This document shows positions 9,159-19,494 of a stretch of DNA of 58,156 bases, piece after piece. The stretch spans positions 1 through 58,156 of the forward strand of contig NZ_PXWF02000322.1 of NCBI RefSeq assembly GCF_003011895.2, written 5' to 3'. Source of the DNA: Massilia glaciei. GTDB taxonomy: Bacteria > Pseudomonadota > Gammaproteobacteria > Burkholderiales > Burkholderiaceae_D. The stretch's first letter is position 1; each line of letters begins with the position of its first letter. The position numbers and the translations under genes are program-made. The notes under the pieces are model-generated. The model worked only from the letters and a program-made list of their open reading frames with translations. It did not search any database and was not told where the DNA came from.

Positions 9159-10330
9159 ATGATGAAAGTTAACCACGTTGTACGTTCCACCGCGGCGTTG
9201 AGCGCCGCGCTCGCGATCGCCGGCTGCGAGCCGCCGCCGCCCGCCGCCCCCGCGCAGCCCCCCGGCGTTCCGGTGGCCGAGGTGCTTGTCCGCCCGGTGA
9301 CGCCGTTTGTCGAGTTCACCGGCGCGCTGGCGGCGGTCAAGCGGGTCGAACTGCGCCCGCGGGTGGCCGGCTACATCGAGGACGTGAGCGTGCCCGAGGG
9401 CCGCTTCGTCGAGAAGGGGCAGGTTCTCTTCCGCATCGATCCACGGGTGTTCCAGGCGGCGCTGAGCGGCGCCGCGGCGCGCTTGCGCGAGGCCGAGGCG
9501 GGTCGTCGCTGGCCCGGGCCGAGCATGCGCGGGCCGAACAACTGTTCGCCCAGAAGATCGTCGCCCGTGACCGCCTAGACACCGCGACGGCCGCGCTGAG
9601 CGCGCGCGAGGCGCAGGTCGAGGCCGCGAAGGCGGCGGTCGACGCCGCGCAACTGGATCTCGGTTTCACGCGCGTCACGGCGCCCATCAGCGGACGCGTC
9701 GGCCAGACTCTCGTCACCGAGGGCAACTACGTCGCCGGCGGCCTGACGCCCCTGACGACGATCGTCTCGATCAATCCGCTCCATGTCTATTTCGATGTCG
9801 ACGAACGCACCTATCTGCGATCGCTCGCGGCGGGCCGGGCCGACGCCGCCCCGCGCGCGGCGCAGTCTGCCAAGGTCACGCTGGCGCTGCTCACCGACAA
9901 GACGTATTCGCGCCCGGGCCGCGTCGACTTCCTCTCGCACAGCGCCGACCGCGCGACCGGCACGGTGCGTCTGCGCGCCGTGTTCGACAACCCCGACGGG
10001 CTGTTGACGCCCGGTCTTTTCGCCAAGGTCAGGCTCGAGACCGGGGCGCCGCAAGCGAAGGTGCTGGTCTCCGACCAATCGATCGGCACCGACCAGGGCA
10101 GCCGCTACGTGCTCGTCGTCGGCAAGGACAACAAGACGCAATACCGGCCGGTCGAACTCGGCCCGGTGGCCGACGGTTTGCGCGTGATCGAGCAGGGCCT
10201 GCGGCCGGGCGAGCGCCTCGTCGTCAAGGGGCTGGTGCGCCCGGGCATGCGGATCTCGCCGCAGCCGGCCGCGATCGACGGTACGCCGCTGGTGCCACTG
10301 CTGCCACTGGTCGCGGGGAGGGCGAAATGA
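9159..10330 (+). pseudogene. RND efflux periplasmic adaptor, frameshifted
   Basis: The gene would encode a ~390-residue adaptor. The first part (from ATG 9159) shows a lipoprotein signal (ALAIAGC) and the first lipoyl half ([20 protein letters not shown]). After the residues LREAEA, near 9500, homology continues in another frame (ARAEHARAEQLFAQKIVARD, then LGFTRVTAPISGRVGQ) until the TGA at 10328-10330. The first frame stops at 9576-9578. A single-base loss near 9498-9503 explains this. It is either a true inactivation, which would disable the pump unless another adaptor serves it, or a sequencing error. The downstream pump and channel genes look intact and are overlapped in normal operon fashion, which favours an error or a recent mutation. 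Confidence 0.85.
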
Positions 10331-13300
10331 ACTTCCCCCGCTTCTTCATCGACCGCCCGATCTTCGCGATCGTCCTCTCGATTCTGATCGTGATCGCCGG
10401 CATCGCCGCCTTTTTCCAATTGCCGCTCAGCGAGTATCCGGCGGTGACGCCGCCGACCGTGCAGGTGAGCGCCTCCTACCCGGGCGCCAATCCCAAGGTG
10501 ATCGCCGAAACGGTGGCGGCGCCGCTCGAGCAGGCGATCACCGGGGTCGAGGGCATGCAGTACATGTCGTCGCAGTCGGCGACCGATGGCCGGATGGTCC
10601 TGACCGTCACCTTCGCGCAGGGGACGAATGCCGACATGGCGCAGATCCAGGTGCAAAACCGGGTCGCGCGCGCGCTGCCGCGTTTGCCCGAAGAGGTGCG
10701 GCGCCAGGGCGTCGTCACGCAGAAGACCTCGCCGGACATCCTGATGGTGGTCCACCTGCTCTCGCCCGACAAACGCTACGACCCCCTCTACATCTCGAAC
10801 TACGCGCATCTGCAGGTGCGCGACGAGCTCTCGCGCATCCCGGGCGTCAGCGACGTCCTGGTCTGGGGCGCCGGCGAATACAGCATGCGGCTCTGGCTCG
10901 ATCCGGACCTGGTCGCCGCGCGCGGGCTCACGGCCGGCGACGTGATCGCCGCCGTGCGCGAGCAAAACGTGCAGGTGGCGGCCGGCTCGGTGGGCCAGGC
11001 GCCCAATTCCAGCGCCGCGTTCCAGGTGACGGTCAACACGCTCGGGCGCCTGACCGACGAGAAGCAGTTCGGCGAGATCATCGTCCGCACGGGCGCCGAC
11101 GGCCAGGTGACGCGCCTGCGCGATGTCGCGCGCATAGAGATGGGGGCCGACGCCTACGCGCTGCGCAGCCTGCTCGACGGCGAGCCCGCCGTCGCGCTGC
11201 AAATCATCCAGAGTCCGGGCGCCAACGCACTCGACGTCGCGCAGGCGGTGCGGAGCACCATGGCGCGGCTTGAGGGAGGCTTCCCGGCCGGGCTCAGCGC
11301 CCGCATCGCTTATGACCCGACACTCTTCGTGCGTGCCTCGCTCGAGTCGGTGGCAACCACCCTGCTCGAGGCGATCATTCTCGTCGTCATCGTGGTGGTG
11401 CTGTTCCTGCGCAACTGGCGCGCCTCGCTCATCCCCCTTTTGGCGGTGCCGGTGTCGCTGATCGGCACCTTCGCCGTCATGCATTTGATGGGGTTCTCGC
11501 TCAACACCTTGTCCTTGTTCGGCCTGGTGCTGTCGATCGGCATCGTCGTCGACGACGCGATCGTCGTCGTCGAAAACGTGGAACGGCACATCGAAAACGG
11601 CGAGCAACCCGCGCAGGCGGCCAGGCGCGCCATGGACGAGGTCACCGGTCCGATGATCGCGATCACGTCGGTGCTCGCCGCCGTTTTCATCCCGACCGCC
11701 TTCCTGAGCGGTCTGCAGGGTGAGTTCTACCGCCAGTTCGCGCTCACGATCGCCATCTCGACGATCCTGTCGGCCGTCAATTCGCTCACGCTCAGCCCGG
11801 CGCTCGCCGGCATGTTGCTGCGGCCGCGAATGGATGCGGTGGCGCGCGACCCGCGCAGCCTGCGCGGGCGCGCCGAGCGCCTGTTCGGGGTGCTTGGCCG
11901 GCCGTTCCGGCGCGCGCCCGACGCCTACGGCAACACGGTGCGCAAGGTGGTGGGCGTCAGCGGCGTGGCGCTCATGGTGTACGGTGGGCTGGTCGCGCTG
12001 ACCTTCCTCGGGTTCAAGGCCGTCCCGCCGGGCTTCGTGCCGATGCAGGACAAATACTACCTGGTCGGCATCGCCCAGCTGCCCAACGCGGCATCGCTCG
12101 AGCGCACCGACGCCGTCGCCAGGCAGATGTCGAAGATCGCGCTGGCCGAACCCGGCGTCGAAAGCGTCGTCGCGTTCCCCGGGCTGTCGATCAACGGCTT
12201 CGTCAACGTGCCGAACGCGGCGATCATGTTCGTCATGCTCGACCCGTTCAAGGACCGCGCCACGCCCGATCTGAGCGCGACCGCCATCGCCGGGCGCCTG
12301 CAGGCGAAATTCGCCAGCATCCCCGACGGCTTCCTCGGGGTGTTCCCGCCGCCGCCGGTGCCCGGCCTTGGCGCGACCGGCGGCTTCAAGATGCTGGTCG
12401 AGGACCGCGGCGGGGCCGGGCTCGATGCCCTGGTCCGGCAGACCCAGGTCCTGATGACGAAGGCGGGCGAGTCGGGCCAGGTGGCCGCTCTGATGACCAG
12501 CCTCGACGTCAACGCGCCGCAGCTCGACGTCGCCATCGACCGCACCCAGGTCAAGGCCCAGGGGGTGCGCCTGGCCGATGTGTTCGAGTCGCTCCAGGTC
12601 TATCTGGGCTCCCTGTACGTCAACGACTTCAACCGCTTCGGGCGCACCTACAAGGTGACGGCCCAAGCCGACGCCGGGAACCGCATGCAGGCCGAGGCCA
12701 TCGGCCGCCTGCAGGTGCGCAACGCGGCCGGGGACATGCTGCCCTTGTCCTCGTTCGTCACCGTCACGCCCGGTTCCGGCCCCGACCGCGTGATCCGCTA
12801 CAACGGCTACCCCGCGGCCGACATTTCCGGGGGCGCGCTGCCGGGCGTCAGTTCGGGGCAGGCGGTTGCGGCCATGGAGCGCCTGGCGAAGCAGGTCCTG
12901 CCTGAAGGCATGAGCATCGAATGGACCGACCTCACCTACCAGCAAAAGCTGGCCGGCGATTCGGCGCTGTTCATCTTCCCGCTGTGCGTGCTGCTCGCCT
13001 ATCTCATTCTCGCGGCGCAATACAACAGCTGGCTGCTGCCCCTGGCGGTGCTGCTGATCGTGCCGATGTGCCTGCTAAGCGCGATCACCGGCGTCTGGCT
13101 GGTGGGCGGCGACAACAACGTCTTCGTCCAGATCGGGCTCATCGTGCTCGTCGGCCTGGCGGCCAAGAACGCGATCCTCATCGTCGAGTTCGCGCGCAGC
13201 CGCGAAGCCGAGGGAGCAAGCGCGCTCGACGCGGTCATCGAGGCGTGCCGGTTGCGGCTGCGGCCCATCCTGATGACGTCCCTCGCCTTCATCGCCGGCG

Positions 13301-13503
13301 TCGTTCCGCTGGTGCTGGCCACCGGCGACGGGGCCGAGATGCGCCAAGCCATGGGGATCGCGGTGTTCGCGGGCATGCTCGGCGTGACGCTGTTCGGCTT
13401 GTTCCTGACGCCGGTTTTTTATGTGGTGATGCGCGGCCTGTCGGCCCGCTTTGAGCGTCGCGCGGCAAGCGCGAAGCCGCGCATGGAGGAGTGCACGTCA
13501 TGA
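10327..13503 (+). CDS. RND efflux pump, inner-membrane transporter (HAE1 family)
   Basis: The protein has 1058 residues, begins MNFPRFFIDRPIFAIVLSI, and has the two-fold RND topology. Key motifs are VVDDAIVVVENVERHI in TM4 and LAAKNAILIVEFARS in TM10. Its ATG overlaps the adaptor stop by 4 bases (ATGA), and the channel gene overlaps it in the same way. The operon promoter at 9069 looks CueR-controlled, yet the pump belongs to the drug-type HAE1 group, not the copper-type CusA group. It may expel copper-linked toxicants or drugs, or it may have been captured under a copper promoter. It is distinct from the first pump at 3380-6538. Confidence 0.95.
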   Translation: MNFPRFFIDRPIFAIVLSILIVIAGIAAFFQLPLSEYPAVTPPTVQVSASYPGANPKVIAETVAAPLEQAITGVEGMQYMSSQSATDGRMVLTVTFAQGTNADMAQIQVQNRVARALPRLPEEVRRQGVVTQKTSPDILMVVHLLSPDKRYDPLYISNYAHLQVRDELSRIPGVSDVLVWGAGEYSMRLWLDPDLVAARGLTAGDVIAAVREQNVQVAAGSVGQAPNSSAAFQVTVNTLGRLTDEKQFGEIIVRTGADGQVTRLRDVARIEMGADAYALRSLLDGEPAVALQIIQSPGANALDVAQAVRSTMARLEGGFPAGLSARIAYDPTLFVRASLESVATTLLEAIILVVIVVVLFLRNWRASLIPLLAVPVSLIGTFAVMHLMGFSLNTLSLFGLVLSIGIVVDDAIVVVENVERHIENGEQPAQAARRAMDEVTGPMIAITSVLAAVFIPTAFLSGLQGEFYRQFALTIAISTILSAVNSLTLSPALAGMLLRPRMDAVARDPRSLRGRAERLFGVLGRPFRRAPDAYGNTVRKVVGVSGVALMVYGGLVALTFLGFKAVPPGFVPMQDKYYLVGIAQLPNAASLERTDAVARQMSKIALAEPGVESVVAFPGLSINGFVNVPNAAIMFVMLDPFKDRATPDLSATAIAGRLQAKFASIPDGFLGVFPPPPVPGLGATGGFKMLVEDRGGAGLDALVRQTQVLMTKAGESGQVAALMTSLDVNAPQLDVAIDRTQVKAQGVRLADVFESLQVYLGSLYVNDFNRFGRTYKVTAQADAGNRMQAEAIGRLQVRNAAGDMLPLSSFVTVTPGSGPDRVIRYNGYPAADISGGALPGVSSGQAVAAMERLAKQVLPEGMSIEWTDLTYQQKLAGDSALFIFPLCVLLAYLILAAQYNSWLLPLAVLLIVPMCLLSAITGVWLVGGDNNVFVQIGLIVLVGLAAKNAILIVEFARSREAEGASALDAVIEACRLRLRPILMTSLAFIAGVVPLVLATGDGAEMRQAMGIAVFAGMLGVTLFGLFLTPVFYVVMRGLSARFERRAASAKPRMEECTS

Positions 13504-14975
13504 AGATTACCTATCAAGCAGTTTGGTTCCCCCTCGGTGCGCTGATCCTGGCCGGCTGCGCCGCGGTGGGCCCCGACTACGCGCCGTCTTCGCTGGCTTC
13601 GTCGCGGCTTCCGGCGAGCTTCGGCGCGCCGCCCGCCGGGCTGGTCGCGGGGGCCGTCGAGCTGGCGTGGTGGCGCGCCTTCGACGATCCGGCGCTGACC
13701 GCCTTGATCGAGCGCTCGCTCGCGGCCAACCATGACATCGGCATCGCCGCCATGCGGCTCGAACAGGCAAAGGCCATGCTCGGCGAGAGCCGCCAGGGCT
13801 TCCTGCCGCGCGGCGGCGCCGCGCTCGGCCATGAAAACCGCCGCCGCGGCGAGGTCGAGACGCCGCCCGGCCAGCCGCGCCGGATCGAAACCTATCGCGG
13901 CGCGCTCGACGCCTCCTGGGAGATCGACCTCTTCGGCCGGGTGCGGCGGTCGGTGGAGGCCGCCCGGGCGCAGGCGGGCTCGCGCGAGGCGCTGCTGCGC
14001 GCCGCGCAGGCCGGCGTCGTCGCCGCGGTGGCCGCCACCTGGTTCGAACTGCGCGGCGTCGAGGCCGAACTCGCCGTCGCCGCCGACATCAGCCGGAGCC
14101 AGCGCGACAGCCTGGACCTGGTCGAACGCCTCGTGCGCGCCGGTTCCGCCAGCGAGTTCGACCGGCTGCGCGCCGAGGCCTTGTTGCGCCATGTCGAGGT
14201 GGCCGTGCCCGGGCTGGAGTCGCGCCGCGCAGCCTCCGCCAACGCGCTGGCCATCCTGCTTGGCGAAACGCCCCAGACGTTCAAGCCACCGGCTGGCGCA
14301 CCGGCGCGTGAGGCGCTGACGGTTCGAACCATCGGCGTGGGCGACCCCGCCGGCCTCCTTGCACGGCGCGCCGATGTTGCCGCGGCCGAAAGGGCGCTCG
14401 CCGCTGCGAGCGCACGGATCGGGGTCGAGACGGCGGGGCTCTACCCCGAGATCCAGGTGCACGGTTCGATCGGGGTTGTCGCGGGAAGCCTCGATGCGAT
14501 GAGCGGCGCCGGCGTGATGTCGAGCCTCCTCGGCCCGGTCATCCGCTGGTCCCTGTTCGATGCCGGGCGCGTGCGCGCGCGGATCGCCGCCAGCGAGGCG
14601 GGTGCCAAAGAGGCGTTGATCGCCTACGACCAGACCGTGTTGCGCGCGCTGCGCGAAACCGACGATGCCTTCAAAGCCTATGGCGCCGCCGGCAGCACGC
14701 TTGGACTGCGCCTGCTTGAGGCGGCGGCAAGTCGCGAAGCGGCCCGTCTTGCCCGCGTGCGTTTCGCGGCCGGCGAAGGCATCTATCTGGATGTGCTCGA
14801 AGCCGAACGGTCGGACTTTGCCAGCCGGAGCGCGCTGGCGGTGGCCCGCACCCGTCAGCGGCTTGCCGTTGTCGGCATCCATAAGGCGCTCGGCGGCGGC
14901 TGGGAGGTCTGCGCGCAGCCGGGACGGGGCTGCGGCGGCGCCGCCGGCATTTCGAGCCTACACGGCGGGAAATAA
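13500..14975 (+). CDS. RND efflux outer-membrane factor lipoprotein (NodT family)
   Basis: A 491-residue outer-membrane channel with a lipoprotein signal ending ALILAGC, then the typical GPDYAP start of the mature part. The two OEP domains are recognisable by [20 protein letters not shown] and by the C-terminal [19 protein letters not shown] region. The ATG at 13500 overlaps the TGA of the pump gene by 4 bases; a start 9 bases earlier is possible. It is the third gene of the operon and is followed directly by the copA promoter. Confidence 0.92.
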   Translation: MKITYQAVWFPLGALILAGCAAVGPDYAPSSLASSRLPASFGAPPAGLVAGAVELAWWRAFDDPALTALIERSLAANHDIGIAAMRLEQAKAMLGESRQGFLPRGGAALGHENRRRGEVETPPGQPRRIETYRGALDASWEIDLFGRVRRSVEAARAQAGSREALLRAAQAGVVAAVAATWFELRGVEAELAVAADISRSQRDSLDLVERLVRAGSASEFDRLRAEALLRHVEVAVPGLESRRAASANALAILLGETPQTFKPPAGAPAREALTVRTIGVGDPAGLLARRADVAAAERALAAASARIGVETAGLYPEIQVHGSIGVVAGSLDAMSGAGVMSSLLGPVIRWSLFDAGRVRARIAASEAGAKEALIAYDQTVLRALRETDDAFKAYGAAGSTLGLRLLEAAASREAARLARVRFAAGEGIYLDVLEAERSDFASRSALAVARTRQRLAVVGIHKALGGGWEVCAQPGRGCGGAAGISSLHGGK

Positions 14976-14988
14976 GTCAATAATAGGC

Positions 14989-15019
14989 TTGACCTTCCAA
15001 TCGTGGGAAGGTTTAAGCT
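14989..15019 (+). promoter_or_regulatory. CueR operator-promoter of copA
   Basis: TTGACC (14989-14994) and TAAGCT (15014-15019) have a 19-bp spacer. Inside lies a perfect dyad, ACCTTCC (14992-14998) and GGAAGGT (15006-15012) around a 7-base centre, which is the classical CueR box. It sits about 35 bases before the copA start. Confidence 0.9.
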
Positions 15020-15051
15020 TGCTTTCACAAACACATACAAGGGGTATTTCA

Positions 15052-17601
15052 ATGGCTTCCATTGTCCAACAAGGCGCCAATCCACCGATGGCCTCGGTCA
15101 CCCGACTGAGCCTGGCGGTCGAAGGCATGACGTGCGCGTCGTGTGTCGGCCGTGTCGAGCGCGCGCTCAAAGCGGTCCCCGGCGTGCAGACGGCCGCGGT
15201 CAACCTCGCCACCGAGCGCGCCGACATCACCTTCGCCGGCTTGGCCGATCCGCAGGCCGCCGTCCGCGCCATCGAGGGTGCCGGCTACACCGTTCGCGAA
15301 CAGACCACCGAGCTCGCGATCGCGGACATGACCTGCGCGTCGTGCGTGGGACGGGTTGAGAAGGCGCTCGCAAAAATCCCGGGCGTGCTCGAAGCGACCG
15401 TCAATCTGGCGACCGAGCGCGCGCGGGTGCGCCACCTCGCCGGGGTCGTCTCGACGGAAGACCTTGAAGCGGCGGTCGAACGGGCCGGCTACAAGTCGCG
15501 CCGCTTGTCCGACGGGACGGCGGGCGCCGGCGACCAGGACGCCGAGCGTCGCGAGGGCGAGGCGCTGGCGCTGCGGCGCGATCTGCTCATTGCCGCCATC
15601 CTCACCTTGCCGGTCTTCGTCCTCGAGATGGGGTCCCACCTCATTCCCGCCATGCACCATTGGGTGATGGGCGTCCTTGGAGAGCAAACCAGCTGGTATA
15701 TCCAGTTCGCGCTCGCCACCCTTGTGCTGTTCGGTCCGGGACTGCGCTTCTTCCGCAAGGGCGTGCCGGCGCTGCTGCGCGGCGCCCCCGACATGAATTC
15801 GCTGGTCTCGCTCGGCACGGCGGCCGCCTACGGGTACTCGCTGGCCGCGACCTTCGTGCCCGGGGTGCTTCCAGCGGGCACCGCCAATGTCTATTTCGAG
15901 GCCGCCGTCGTCATCGTGACCCTGATCCTGCTCGGGCGCACACTCGAGGCGCGCGCCAAGGGGCGGACCTCGCAGGCCATCAAGCGGCTGGTCGGGCTCC
16001 AGGCCAAGACCGCGCGCGTCTCGCGCAACGGCGAGACGGTCGAGATCGCGCTCGACCAGGTCGCCACCGGCGACGTCGTGCTGGTCCGGCCGGGCGAGAA
16101 GATCGCGCTCGACGGCGAGGTCGTCGAGGGCGCCTCGTATGTCGACGAGAGCATGATCAGCGGCGAGCCGGTGCCGGTGGCGAAGGGGGTGGGCGCCGAA
16201 GTGGTCGGCGGCACCATCAACAAGACCGGCGCTTTCAGTTTCCGCGTCACCAAGATCGGCGCGAACACGGTGCTCGCGCAGATCATCCGCCTGGTCGAAC
16301 AGGCGCAGGGTGCCAAGCTGCCGATCCAGGCGCTGGTCGACAAGGTGACCATGTGGTTCGTCCCGGCGGTGATGGCGGCGGCCGCGCTGACCTTCCTGGT
16401 CTGGCTGTTGTTCGGTCCGGACCCGGCGCTGACCTTCGCGCTCGTCAACGCGGTCGCGGTTCTGATCATCGCCTGCCCGTGCGCCATGGGGCTGGCCACG
16501 CCGACCTCGATCATGGTCGGCACCGGCCGCGCGGCCGAGCTCGGCATCCTGTTCCGCAAGGGCGAAGCCCTGCAGGCGCTGCGCGATGTGGGCGTCATCG
16601 CGCTCGACAAGACCGGCACCCTGACCAAGGGGCGCCCCGAGCTGACCGACCTCGTCACCGCCGAGGGCTTCGAATACGACGAGGTGCTGGCGCTGGTCGC
16701 CGCGGTCGAGACCCGCTCCGAGCATCCGATCGCCGAGGCGATCGTCGCCGCCGCGAGGCTGCGCGGCATCACGCCCGCGCCCATCGAGGGCTTCGAGGCG
16801 ACACCGGGTTTTGGCGTGTCGGCCAAGGCCGCCGGCCGCACCGTCGCCGTCGGCGCGGACCGCTTCATGACGCGGCTCGGCCTCGATGTGTCGCCCTTCC
16901 TGCCGGCCGCGCAGCGCCTCGGCGAGCAGGGCAAGAGTCCCCTCTACGCGGCGATCGACGGCCGCCTGGCGGCGGTGATCGCGGTCGCCGATCCGATCAA
17001 GGAGACCACGCCGGCGGCGATCGCGGCGCTGCACGCGCTCGGACTGAGGGTGGCGATGATCACCGGCGACAACGCGGCCACGGCCGCGGCGATCGCCCGG
17101 CAGCTCGGCATCGACGAGGTCGCGGCCGAGGTCTTGCCGGACGGGAAGGTCGCGGCGCTCAAGCGGTTCCGGATCGATGGCGCGCGGGTCGCCTTCGTCG
17201 GCGACGGCATCAACGACGCGCCGGCGCTGGCCGAGGCGGACGTCGGGCTCGCCATCGGCACCGGCACCGACGTGGCGATCGAGGCGGCCGACGTGGTGCT
17301 GATGTCGGGCGACCTGCGCGGCGTGCCGAACGCGATCGCGATCAGCAAGGCGACGATCCGCAACATCAAGCAGAACCTGTTCTGGGCCTTCGCCTACAAC
17401 GCCGTGCTGATCCCGGTCGCGGCGGGCGCGCTCTACCCGGTCAACGGCATGTTGCTGTCGCCTATCTTCGCCGCGGCCGCGATGGCGCTCTCGAGCGTCT
17501 TCGTGCTCGGCAACGCGCTCCGGCTCAAGCGCTTCCGGGCGCCGATGGCGGTCGGGGCCGGCGCCGGGACGCCTGCGGACTTGGCGCGGGCCGCGATCTG
17601 A
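15052..17601 (+). CDS. copA: Copper-exporting P1B-type ATPase
   Basis: An 849-residue Cu(I) pump of the inner membrane. Two N-terminal heavy-metal-associated domains carry MTCASC near residues 26 and 93. The transmembrane metal site CPC is at 475-477 ([13 protein letters not shown]). The phosphorylation motif DKTGTLT starts at residue 519. The SEHPIAEAI motif and the hinge [10 protein letters not shown] are intact. The ATG at 15052 was chosen because it follows AAGGGG and starts just before the first HMA domain; the longer frame upstream overlaps the channel gene. A perfect CueR box precedes it and cueR follows, so it is copper-induced. Confidence 0.97.
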   Translation: MASIVQQGANPPMASVTRLSLAVEGMTCASCVGRVERALKAVPGVQTAAVNLATERADITFAGLADPQAAVRAIEGAGYTVREQTTELAIADMTCASCVGRVEKALAKIPGVLEATVNLATERARVRHLAGVVSTEDLEAAVERAGYKSRRLSDGTAGAGDQDAERREGEALALRRDLLIAAILTLPVFVLEMGSHLIPAMHHWVMGVLGEQTSWYIQFALATLVLFGPGLRFFRKGVPALLRGAPDMNSLVSLGTAAAYGYSLAATFVPGVLPAGTANVYFEAAVVIVTLILLGRTLEARAKGRTSQAIKRLVGLQAKTARVSRNGETVEIALDQVATGDVVLVRPGEKIALDGEVVEGASYVDESMISGEPVPVAKGVGAEVVGGTINKTGAFSFRVTKIGANTVLAQIIRLVEQAQGAKLPIQALVDKVTMWFVPAVMAAAALTFLVWLLFGPDPALTFALVNAVAVLIIACPCAMGLATPTSIMVGTGRAAELGILFRKGEALQALRDVGVIALDKTGTLTKGRPELTDLVTAEGFEYDEVLALVAAVETRSEHPIAEAIVAAARLRGITPAPIEGFEATPGFGVSAKAAGRTVAVGADRFMTRLGLDVSPFLPAAQRLGEQGKSPLYAAIDGRLAAVIAVADPIKETTPAAIAALHALGLRVAMITGDNAATAAAIARQLGIDEVAAEVLPDGKVAALKRFRIDGARVAFVGDGINDAPALAEADVGLAIGTGTDVAIEAADVVLMSGDLRGVPNAIAISKATIRNIKQNLFWAFAYNAVLIPVAAGALYPVNGMLLSPIFAAAAMALSSVFVLGNALRLKRFRAPMAVGAGAGTPADLARAAI

Positions 17602-17655
17602 ATGCAGCATGGTTTTCGGGCGGTATTTGATTAATTCCACCAGAAGGAGAGCATG

Positions 17656-18147
17656 ATGAATATCGGTCAAGCGTCCAGTTTTTCCGGCGTCTCGGCGAAG
17701 ATGATTCGCTACTACGAGCAGATCGGCTTGATCCCGCGCGCGATGCGTTCCGACGCCGGCTACCGGAATTACAGCGCGCCGGACGCGCATAGACTTCGCT
17801 TCATCCGCCGTGCGCGCGACCTTGGTTTTTCCGTCGAACAGATAGCGGAACTGCTGGTTTTGTGGCGCGACCGTGAGCGCGCCAGCGCCCACGTCAAGGA
17901 GATGGCGCTTTCCCATGTCGCCGGACTGAAGGCGAAGATCGCCGAACTGCAAGCGATGGCGCACATGCTCGAACACCTGGCCGACCACTGCCACGGCAAT
18001 GACCGCCCCGATTGCCCGATCCTTGCCGATTTGGCCGAGCCGGCCGGGGCGGAACAAGGACCACAGGCGCGACACAAGTCGCCCCGGTTCGGGGTCGACA
18101 CACCGGCCTCGTCGCGCCATCGCGCCGCCATGGTGGCGCCTTCGTGA
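17656..18147 (+). CDS. cueR: Copper-responsive MerR-family activator CueR
   Basis: A 163-residue regulator with the N-terminal MerR helix-turn-helix (MNIGQASSFSGVSAKMIRYY), a dimerising helix, and the Cu(I)-binding loop DHCHGNDRPDCPIL. With the start at 17656 the two cysteines are C112 and C120, the same numbers as in E. coli CueR. The AAGGAGA site is also better spaced for this ATG than for the one at 17653. After the loop there is an unusually long, low-complexity C-terminal tail of about 40 residues. It probably acts on the three 19-bp-spacer promoters at 9069, 14989 and 18229. Confidence 0.93.
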   Translation: MNIGQASSFSGVSAKMIRYYEQIGLIPRAMRSDAGYRNYSAPDAHRLRFIRRARDLGFSVEQIAELLVLWRDRERASAHVKEMALSHVAGLKAKIAELQAMAHMLEHLADHCHGNDRPDCPILADLAEPAGAEQGPQARHKSPRFGVDTPASSRHRAAMVAPS

Positions 18148-18228
18148 GCTCGTGAGCGCCGGCGAACACGCGCCGGCCCCGCTTGATCCCGGCATTGAAG
18201 GCGAAGGAGAAATTTCGCCGAAAAGTGT

Positions 18229-18259
18229 TTGACCTTGCCACGCTGTCAAACCGCATAGT
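18229..18259 (+). promoter_or_regulatory. MerR/CueR-type promoter of the copper chaperone gene
   Basis: TTGACC (18229-18234) and CATAGT (18254-18259) are separated by 19 bp. The spacer carries an imperfect dyad beginning ACCTTGCC. It overlaps no gene and lies 29 bases before the HMA-protein start. It could answer to CueR or to the second MerR protein at 19495. Confidence 0.65.
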
Positions 18260-18287
18260 GGTCGGACCAACCAACCAGGAGATCAAG

Positions 18288-18512
18288 ATGCATCGTTTCT
18301 ACATTCCAAACATGACCTGCGGCGGCTGCGCCAAGTCCGTCACCAGGGCGCTGCTGGGCACCGACCCGCAGGCGCGCATCGAAGCCTACCCCCAGGCGCA
18401 GGAGGTGCGGGTCGACAGCGCCTTGGACGAGGGCGCTTTCCTCGCGGCGCTCGCCGCGGCCGGGTACCCGGGCCTGCAGCGCCCCAACAATGACCGACTG
18501 ACAGGGGAGTGA
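18288..18512 (+). CDS. Small heavy-metal-associated (CopZ-like) copper chaperone
   Basis: The 74-residue protein is a single HMA domain with the metal motif MTCGGC at residues 9-14. It probably carries Cu(I) in the cytoplasm to CopA and CueR. The ATG at 18288 follows AGGAG; the longer frame upstream runs through the promoter and is not used. It shares a probable transcript with the periplasmic protein that follows 5 bases later. Confidence 0.85.
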   Translation: MHRFYIPNMTCGGCAKSVTRALLGTDPQARIEAYPQAQEVRVDSALDEGAFLAALAAAGYPGLQRPNNDRLTGE

Positions 18513-18517
18513 GGCCC

Positions 18518-19375
18518 ATGCGCATCAAGCATATTATTGCGGTCGGCGTGGCCATGATCGGCGCCTCGGCACCGCCCGCATTCGCGGCCGAGCGGATCCT
18601 CCAAGGCGTCTTTGCCCTTCCCGGCACGACCGAGAAGGTCACCGCCGAGCTCGTTGTCCGGAAGGCCGGGCCGCTCACGCGCGAGTTGCTGATCGCTTTC
18701 ACCGACAAGGCGACGGGCCGGCCGATCACGCGCTTCGACGAGGAATTGACGCAGCAACTCCACGTGCTCGCGACCGACAGCGCTTTCTCGAGCTTTGTGC
18801 ACGAGCACGCGGGCGGGCTGCGGCCGGACGGGCGCTTCAGGGTCACGCTGCGCTTTCCAAAGCCCGGAACCTACCATGTCTACGCCGACGCGGTGCCGAA
18901 GGGCCTGGGCCAGCAGGTCATCCGCTTCGAGGTGCCGGTGGACGTCGCAACGGGGCAGGCGGCGCCGCCGCAAGCGCCCGCCGCCGAGGCAAGGGGATCG
19001 GACGGCCCCTACACGGTCGAGTTGGACGCCTCGGCGCTGCGGGCCGGGACCGAAGGCATGATGGCGTTGACGTTCCTCAAGGACGGCAAGCCGGCGGCCG
19101 ACCTTGGGCTCTATCTTGGCGTGCCGGCCCACGCGGTGTTCGTGAGCACCGACGATCTCGGCTATGTTCACGCGCACGCGATGGCGGCGCACGCGCCGAA
19201 AGGTGGCCACACCGCGCACGGGTCGCACGCCGATCCAAGGGCCGCCATCGAGGCCAAACTGATGCTCCACGTGACGCCCCCCCGTGCGGGCCGGTACGCG
19301 CTATGGATCCAGTTCAAGGGCGGGCGCCGGGTGCGCACCGTGCCATTCGCCGTCACTGTTCCGGCAGCGCCGTAA
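18518..19375 (+). CDS. Periplasmic His-rich protein of the copper cluster, function unknown
   Basis: A 285-residue protein with a clear signal peptide ending APPAFA. Two halves share one plan: a strand with an H-V/A segment, F/Y-x-H-x-H (FVHEHAGG; YVHAHAMAAH), then a PG/RxGxY strand (PKPGTYHVYADAVPKG; PRAGRYALWIQFKGG). This suggests a duplicated beta-sandwich. The second half has a His-rich loop (HAPKGGHTAHGSHAD). The likely role is periplasmic metal binding, but no family was firmly recognised. The ATG at 18518 is preferred because the signal peptide starts there; a GTG at 18509 overlaps the chaperone stop and would add three residues. Confidence 0.75.
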   Translation: MRIKHIIAVGVAMIGASAPPAFAAERILQGVFALPGTTEKVTAELVVRKAGPLTRELLIAFTDKATGRPITRFDEELTQQLHVLATDSAFSSFVHEHAGGLRPDGRFRVTLRFPKPGTYHVYADAVPKGLGQQVIRFEVPVDVATGQAAPPQAPAAEARGSDGPYTVELDASALRAGTEGMMALTFLKDGKPAADLGLYLGVPAHAVFVSTDDLGYVHAHAMAAHAPKGGHTAHGSHADPRAAIEAKLMLHVTPPRAGRYALWIQFKGGRRVRTVPFAVTVPAAP

Positions 19376-19494
19376 CTGCCGACGTTCCACGTTGACAGCC
19401 CCGCCCGAGAGCGCGGCACTGTCCGACCCCGGGCGCGGGGCGCCGCGCCCGGCCGACAGGAAACTTCAAGCAGTTTAAACAGGAGGGAGCCAAC

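Noticed and set aside
10105-13020. A 971-codon minus-strand open frame opposite the second RND pump
   Set aside because: Same reason: Arg/His/Asp-rich shadow of an intact AcrB-like gene.
15049-18270. A 1073-codon open frame on the minus strand opposite copA and cueR
   Set aside because: It is a shadow of high-GC coding on the plus strand: composition is Arg/His/Asp-rich, and no family features are seen, while copA and cueR are unmistakable.
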